Positions 58,710 through 64,000 of a DNA stretch of 64,000 bases are shown piece by piece. Below the pieces are notes generated by a model. It saw nothing but the letters and a program-made list of their open reading frames with translations. It was not told the DNA's origin and searched no databases. Both the position numbers and the translations under genes were made by a program. Source of the stretch: Bryoerythrophyllum caledonicum (Eukaryota; Streptophyta; Bryopsida; Pottiales; Pottiaceae). The DNA lies in NCBI GenBank assembly GCA_963971425.1, contig OZ020515.1, forward strand, positions 11,486,291-11,550,290, read 5' to 3'. Every line of letters begins with the position of its first letter. Position 1 is the stretch's first letter.

Positions 58710-59110
58710 AAGGGAGGTGACTTGGTTCAAATTGACCCTAAATTACCCCGGGTGATAGTGTGAGATACCCAAAGACATGGCCAAGGCAAATTGACCCCCT
58801 CGCTGGGAGTTACCCGAGGAGGCCACGAGGTGGTGGGGCCAAACATGGCCCCTATATTGTTTGTGGATGGGGCCCTATTTATAGCAAGGGAGGATCTTGT
58901 AGGGTAAACAATGGCCATAGGCCCCAAATTTGTAAAAAAAAAATTAAAAAGCTTAAAGACCCCCCAAAATAAGTGGGCCCATGCAATCAAGACGGGACCC
59001 ACCTCGGGTAACTCCCAGCAAGGGGGTCAATTCGCCCTGGCCCAAAGACATGAGGTTCAATCCCTGGCTGTAAAATCTTCTCACTCAACGGGACCACTGC
59101 AATTTTGCCA
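58710..59110 (+). mobile_element. SINE-like sequence interrupted by the MULE-like MITE
   Basis: With the MITE and one duplication left out, the flanks join as GATACCCAAAGACATGAGGTTCAATCCC. This contains a pol III B box (GGTTCAATCC) in a tRNA-like context, followed by an A/T-rich end. Weak evidence; the A box is not clear. Confidence 0.35.
58784..59042. mobile_element. MULE-like MITE with ~40-bp TIRs
   Basis: Inverted ends GCCAAGGCAAATTGACCCCC (58785 on, extending to TTACCCGAGG) and the matching CCTCGGGTAACTCCCAGCAA (59002 on) are ~40 bp with few mismatches. An 11-bp direct duplication CCAAAGACATG flanks the element, in the range of Mutator-like transposons. Confidence 0.7.
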
Positions 59111-59574
59111 ATAAATAAATAAACGGAGCTGGCTGTAATTACCCAATTTTTCATTTTCATTTTGTAAAGTTATTTCTGGATAACGCTGCTATGGCATATC
59201 TAGCAATTGTAGCAGCTCCTCCAAACATAAAGAACTAAAGACAAGTTGTGCAACTTCAAAGAGGCTGAAACCAACCACAGAAACAAAACAGTAACGACAG
59301 TTTCTCAAAACCGAGTTTCAAACAAAGGGGCTCTGGTTTTTGTGCAGAACATGAACGTCATTTCTGAGCAGAAAAAGAAGAGAGATTCGTCCCAGTCATT
59401 GTCCGAAATTCGCAACTAATCAAATAAGTGGAAAGAATTATCCAAGATTACAAGCCCAATGAGGCTGAAAATAATAAAGCCCCAAAAGGAAGGTCAAAGT
59501 CCTCTGATATGTGCACACAAACCTCAACTTGTATGTGCAACTAAATCGTGTGGTTCCAAAGAAAAAGACGAGCT
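59111..59574. other. Spacer without recognised features
   Basis: No gene or repeat was recognised; it lies downstream of the minus-strand LRR gene. Confidence 0.4.
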
Positions 59575-60066
59575 ACTAGATTACAGCAAAACCGTCACTG
59601 CCGGCAAAAGTGAACATGAAAACTCTACCTGATGGAACCACTGGAAGAGATCTAGCCTGCCAAAAAACCACAATGAAGGTAACTTCTCAAAGTACGAAGG
59701 TGCCAACTTCTGGTTCCGAACTAGTGTAGTTGTTGCAAGCGGCTAGATTACAGCAAAACCGTCACTGCCAACAGAGAACATGAAAACTCCACCTGATGGA
59801 ACCATTGGAAGAGGTCTAGGCGATGAACTTCTGGTTCCGAAGAACTGTCGGTGTTGCACGCGACCGTTTCTGGATAATAACTTCTCAAAGCCCAAGAACA
59901 AGAACAGAGATGTTGACAACTTCTGGTTCCGAACTGCAGTTGTTGTTGCAAGCGTCCGTGTCTAGATTACAGCAAAACCGTTAACTTCTCAAAGCCCAAG
60001 AACAAGAACCTAGATGTCAACTTCTGGTTCCGAAGTACTGTCGGTGTTGTCGCAGGCGACCGGGTC
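59575..60066. repeat. Tandem duplicates of the LRR gene's 3' end
   Basis: Degenerate units repeat the gene's stop-codon region: AGATTACAGCAAAACCGT at 59580, 59744 and 59965 corresponds to AGTTTACACCAAAAGCACCG at 60068, and CCTGATGGAACCA at 59631 and 59791 to 60130. A second phrase, AACTTCTGGTTCCGAA, recurs at about 59705, 59826, 59920 and 60018. Confidence 0.8.
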
Positions 60067-60070
60067 TAGT

Positions 60071-61402
60071 TTACACCAAAAGCACCGTTATGGCTAGTAT
60101 GAGCATGATGGGGACACTGAAACTACTGCACCTGATGGAACCAGCAGCCGCGTTGGGCGTGACGATGGGCAAGAGAGGAGCTGGGTAATTCGGAGGCGCC
60201 ACTGGCGCCGCGCACATTGAGTTGAGGCCCAGCGGCACCTTGATGGACACCATCTGCGGAGTGTAGCACAGTCCCGGGTTGTCGCCCAACCGCAAGTTTC
60301 TCCCCATTCTCTTCACAAACGCTACCGGAAACGGCACCGGCCCGGATAGCATGTTCGCGTCTAAGTTCAACGTGAAGATCTGCGGCAACGTCGCGAAGGA
60401 GCTCGGGATCTCACCGGTGAGGCGGTTACCGCTCACGGCGAAGAATCGGAGCTCCTTGAGATTACTAAGCTCCGGGATCGGACCGGAGAGCGAGCAACCT
60501 GAGAGATCCACTCGCACCAGGTTGAGGAAGGAGGCTAGGGTGGTAGGAATGGCGCCGTGAAGGTCCGGGTTGGAGCTCAGGAACAGATCCTCCAGGGAGG
60601 TCATAGTCTCCAGGGAGAGCTCCCCGTTGAAGCGGTTGTGGCTGAGGTCCAGGAACGTGAGCTGTTTCAGGTTGGCGAACGTGACAGGGCCCGTGAAGCG
60701 GTTGAAGGAGAGCGCGAGGCGCTGCAGGGAGGCGGAGAGCGGGGGGAGCGGCCCTGAGAGGTTGTTGTAGCGCAGGTCCAGGTTGAGGAGCGAGCTAGGG
60801 AGCGCGGGGATGCCGCCTGTGAGGCGGTTGTGGCTGAGGTCGAGCTGCGTGAGGCGCGTGAGGTTGGCGAGCGACCCCGGGATGGCGCCCGAGAGGTCGT
60901 TCTGCGAAAGGACGAGGCGAGAGAGGTGCTGCAGGTTGGTGAGGGTCTCCGGAATCTCTCCGCTGAGAGACGGGTTGTTGGTGAAGGAGAGGAGGCGGAG
61001 GGAGGTGGGCAGAGGGGACGGGATGGCGGTGGAGCTGGCGTTGCCAGAGAAGCACGAGTGGAAGGCCAGGGACTCCAGGTGAGTGAGGCTCGCGAGCGAC
61101 GCGGGGATGGTGGCGTTGGCGCTGCACGGGATCAGGTTGGCGATCGGAGAGATATACCCAAACTGGATCTCGGTCACCACCAACAGCCCGGTGGCGGCGT
61201 CCGGCGCGCACAGGATGCCCTGCGGCCCGCTCGTGCAGGGGTCTGGGAAGATGGTCTCCCAGTCGTACTCAAAGTTCATGGCGCGCATCGTCTCGTGCAG
61301 CACCTGCAGCTCCACCGGGTCTGTCGTCTGTGCCACCACATGGCCCAAAAACTCCAACAAAAACAGACCCCGCAGCAAACCCCCCAGTCTCCGGTTCGCC
61401 AT
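60071..61402 (-). CDS. Leucine-rich repeat receptor-like protein (TMM/PII-2/RLP29 type)
   Basis: 443 residues in one exon, starting at MANRRLGG (61402), followed by a hydrophobic signal peptide (LLRGLFLLEFLGHVVA). The N-terminal cap has a Trp/Cys pattern (YDWETIFPDPC, GILC), and VVTEIQFG matches the TMM/PII-2 group. About ten plant-type LRRs follow (LTQLDLSHNRLTGGIP; LNLDLRYNNLSGPLP). The C-terminal cap RMGRNLRLGDNPGLCYTP and VPLGLNSMC closely resembles PII-2/RLP29 and TMM proteins. There is no kinase. The end is Pro/Ala-rich, then a short hydrophobic tail (VPIMLILAITVLLV), suggesting a GPI anchor or single membrane segment. Such proteins act outside the cell as co-receptors. An upstream in-frame TTG could add five residues; the ATG is preferred. 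Confidence 0.85.
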   Translation of the reverse strand: MANRRLGGLLRGLFLLEFLGHVVAQTTDPVELQVLHETMRAMNFEYDWETIFPDPCTSGPQGILCAPDAATGLLVVTEIQFGYISPIANLIPCSANATIPASLASLTHLESLAFHSCFSGNASSTAIPSPLPTSLRLLSFTNNPSLSGEIPETLTNLQHLSRLVLSQNDLSGAIPGSLANLTRLTQLDLSHNRLTGGIPALPSSLLNLDLRYNNLSGPLPPLSASLQRLALSFNRFTGPVTFANLKQLTFLDLSHNRFNGELSLETMTSLEDLFLSSNPDLHGAIPTTLASFLNLVRVDLSGCSLSGPIPELSNLKELRFFAVSGNRLTGEIPSSFATLPQIFTLNLDANMLSGPVPFPVAFVKRMGRNLRLGDNPGLCYTPQMVSIKVPLGLNSMCAAPVAPPNYPAPLLPIVTPNAAAGSIRCSSFSVPIMLILAITVLLV

Positions 61403-62472
61403 CGCAGACGTCGTCAATCAAAAACTACTGATGTCGATGCACCTCCAGCACAAAAACTGTATCAGACATTGTGTAAAACCACTCTGACGAGGATCCTCTT
61501 CACCATAACTGGAATCAACCTCGTCTCTCTAGTCTCAAGCGCTGATCGACTCAAGAGAAGAAGTACTCGTCTCACAGGAAAGAAACGCTCACAGCGACTC
61601 AAGCCGACACCACTACTGTAGCAACTAATCCACTGGCTCTCCTCTCCGTTACAGTATCAACGAACATGCAGCAGCTCGCTACCACCACCTGCATATCAAT
61701 CACAGACACATGATCCACACGTACACAGCATGCTTCTCCTGATACCTTGCTCGCTCCCTGATCCTCCAACGCTTGTAGAAACCTTAAGCGTGTGTGGAGC
61801 TCGGCCAAGGACATGGTGAATGCTGCTGTGGTTGATGTGCTCATGGATGGATAGAGGCTGTTGACGGATGGACGTTCGATTTCGCCAGTTCTGGCTCTGC
61901 GCATGAGGTGGTCTTACGCGCACGCATGGATCGGACGGCCATCGCAGCGGTTTATCAGAAATCTAAGGTTAGGCCCCCTAAAACCGACAAGTTAAGGAAT
62001 GTGCATATATGGAGAGAGGAGGTAATTGTACTATTATTTTTCAGTGATAGCCGACAGAATTACAATTCCAACCCAAGTGATTTCATATTTTTTCGATGAA
62101 AACTGAATTAGTTATGAATTTTCAAACTATTTAGTGGGTGGCCAGTAGTAGGTACCCCTGACCAACGACCAAAAGTAAGGGTCTTGACTAATAGCAAGCC
62201 TCCATGTGGAGCTCAGTTGGTGGTAATGGGATGGAAGAGGGTTGGATATACCCCAATTTTATAGGCGTTGGCTATGGGTTTTTGTTGGTTATGGGGAGGC
62301 TTACCTTAGGTCCTTCCTCCGCTACTTCATTGGCTCGACGGGAAAAAAAGTTTGGAAAGAAAAAACTTAAAATATTTATATATAGAAATACCCCCCAAAA
62401 AAATTCTCTATTTTGCCTTTTATCTCACTCTTACGATGTATTAGCTTGCCTTTGTCAAGAAAACAAGGGGAG
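61403..62472. other. Upstream region of the LRR gene
   Basis: On the minus strand, 61742-61860 has an open stretch (MSLAELHTRLRFLQALEDQG) ending at a donor-like AAGGTATC, and GATATGCAG near 61690 could be an acceptor. This may be a 5' UTR exon or a small upstream ORF. Near 62210 GGAGCTCAGTTGGTGGTA looks like a pol III A box (SINE relic). Nothing firmer is seen. Confidence 0.35.
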
Positions 62473-62895
62473 TTAACTCTTAAACATCAACACGTCAGTG
62501 TATTCTGTGTCGTATTTGAACATGATAAGGTTCACGTGTTGAAATGACCTCCAAATGAGAGATGTTGGTTGAAGAATCTTCAATCTAAAGGTGTAAGTCT
62601 TGCTATACTTTAATATATTTTAACTGTGTTCTATGGAGTAACATATGTGTGTATATACGGTTCTCGACTAACGTTTAAGGGTCAACCCTTAAACGTCAGT
62701 CGGGAATCGTATATATGTGTACGTACTTTACTATGTAGGATACAATAAAATGTATTGAAGTATAGCAAGATTTACACCTTTGGATTGAAAATTCTTCAAT
62801 CAACATCCTTCATTTGGAGGTCATTTCAATATGTGAACCTTATCATGTTCAAATACAACACCATTCATGTAGAATATTGTGACGTTTGAGGGTTA
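62473..62895. mobile_element. Head-to-head pair of MITE-alpha copies (large palindrome)
   Basis: A reverse copy (62473 to about 62684) abuts a forward copy (about 62684-62895). Matching blocks are AACATGATAAGGTTCACGTG in the first and its complement near 62825 in the second. The junction reads AAGGGTCAACCCTT. Together they form an inverted repeat with ~210-bp arms. Confidence 0.8.
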
Positions 62896-63249
62896 TTCAG
62901 GTGGTATACTTGATTAGACTGCTTGCTCTTCACCAGGCAAGATTACTCCATTACTCTTCTGGAGGTCATGTTCATACTATGGAAAAATAGTGCATATCCA
63001 AGATAAAGTAGGTGGGAGTTTGGATGTCAGTTTAATTATCCCTTTAATGCCTATCAGTCCTCGGGGGTTGGGGGGGTCAATTTTGGTACTACGGGTGTTG
63101 TAAGTTTTTCCAAAATTTGGTTGTTGACATCGCAACCTTATGAATGCACTTTGAGCTCCGCAAGAGCTTTCCAATGGATCTCCTTAATCCCCAATGGATG
63201 CAGGCATTGACAAAATACAATGATTACCATAAATGGTGTTGTGGTGTTT
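62896..63249. other. Spacer without recognised features
   Basis: No gene or clear repeat was recognised. Confidence 0.4.
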
Positions 63250-64000
63250 TTAACCCCTAAGGCCCAAGGCATTTTCACACCAAAAATACTTCAAAACTAC
63301 TTGTTCTAGTGCAATGAGTAAATTGTAATGAGGTAATCAAAACCTTGTATTTCTATATATAACCATATGATATATATTAAGACTTATTTGTTAACATCCT
63401 CACAAAATTTCATAAATTTTGACTGCACAAATTGAAAGATTATAGTGTTTGAAGTAGAGAAATCCATTCTTTTTCTTCCCTGCTTTGAGTGGATCAGCAT
63501 ACTTTGACTACACTTGGTGTCAAATTTTTGCACTACACAAGGTCGAAAAACATCACCATCATGTTCATCATGATGTTATTTCCTTGTACGCCAGGTTTCA
63601 GAGGAAGAGAAGGGGTGTAGCGTATTTATAACAAATGTGCAAGGAGTGGAGGCTCAAAAATTGTCAATTCATGTTTTATTTTTTGTGAACTAAATATGAT
63701 TTAGAATGATAACCCAAATGATTAATAAGAAGGTTTACACCACATCTTGTAGCAGAAAAAATCAAATGTAAGAGATATGAAGATCTCTAAGTTTTATATG
63801 GAAAAGAAGAAGTTTTTTTGGTAACCTGCCCAACAAAGTGTGACAATGTGCAAAAATATTTGACTTAGATTATTATGCTATTTTACACTTAAGACAAGAG
63901 ATTTTTTTGAAATATGAAAGGAAATCATATTATGTGCTTGTGTAGAAAACCTCAAATTCAATAGATTGTCCTAGTAAAAAAAATTGGAGTTGCTCGATGT
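63250..64000. mobile_element. MITE-beta copy, cut by the window edge
   Basis: It starts TTAACCCCTAAGGCCC. Its interior matches the 56280 element (TCTTTTTCTTCCCTGCTTTG, GTGTCAAATTTTTGCA, CACAAGGTCG, GGGGTGTAGCGTATT). The right end lies outside the window. Confidence 0.7.

Noticed and set aside
60279-61621. Plus-strand frames opposite the LRR gene
   Set aside because: Arg/Glu-rich shadows of the minus-strand leucine-rich repeats.

Overview
The window is nuclear DNA from a streptophyte (green-plant lineage). It has intron-rich host genes with plant-type products, long AT-rich spacers, and roughly half of its length in transposable elements. Host genes recognised are a NIPA-type Mg2+ transporter, a TORTIFOLIA1/SPIRAL2 microtubule protein, a phytolongin and a TMM/PII-2/RLP29-like LRR protein. 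A Ty3/gypsy element carrying a DNA methyltransferase and LINEs with two endonucleases both fit a charophyte-grade alga better than a flowering plant; this lineage call is inference. No organelle, prokaryotic or CRISPR signals were seen.

Layout. 1-741: RNase H fragment of a giant LINE (minus strand; LINE-3). 751-9901: Ty3/gypsy element with gag, protease, a DNMT3-like C5-cytosine methyltransferase, RT, truncated RNase H, integrase and a C-terminal PHD finger. From 2657 to 9016 it stays in one reading frame, interrupted by four TAG codons that all fall between domains. 9902-11768: spacer with MITEs. 11769-13859: NIPA transporter, 9 exons. 14440-19335: SPIRAL2-like gene, 8 exons, with a coding 30-bp minisatellite. 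20244-21059: TTAA-flanked TIR element. 21113-50341: two nested giant LINEs. 52489-54229: phytolongin, 2 exons. 55642-57212: TTAA-type TIR elements. 58784-59042: a MULE-like MITE inside a SINE-like sequence. 60071-61402 (minus): LRR protein with its 3' end duplicated downstream. 62473-64000: more MITEs.

The nested LINEs give a clean insertion history. A short MITE was split by LINE-1 (about 14.1 kb, 8-bp imperfect target duplication). LINE-1 was then split by LINE-2 (15.08 kb) with a 12-bp target duplication (31528-31539 and 46619-46630). Removing LINE-2 restores the LINE-1 frame. Each element has an ORF1 with an RRM-like segment and low-complexity or tandem-repeat DNA. A 2A-type ribosome-skipping motif (DxExNPGP) follows, then a very long ORF2: APE endonuclease, reverse transcriptase, RNase H, CCHC knuckle and a restriction-like PD-(D/E)xK domain. 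This dual-endonuclease layout recalls the Dualen/RandI family of green algae. Both copies are now broken by stops and frameshifts.

The most unusual systems are the methyltransferase/PHD gypsy element with TAG-punctuated translation, including one stop in a TMV-like leaky context, and the 2A-bearing, dual-endonuclease giant LINEs with a conserved 3' hairpin.
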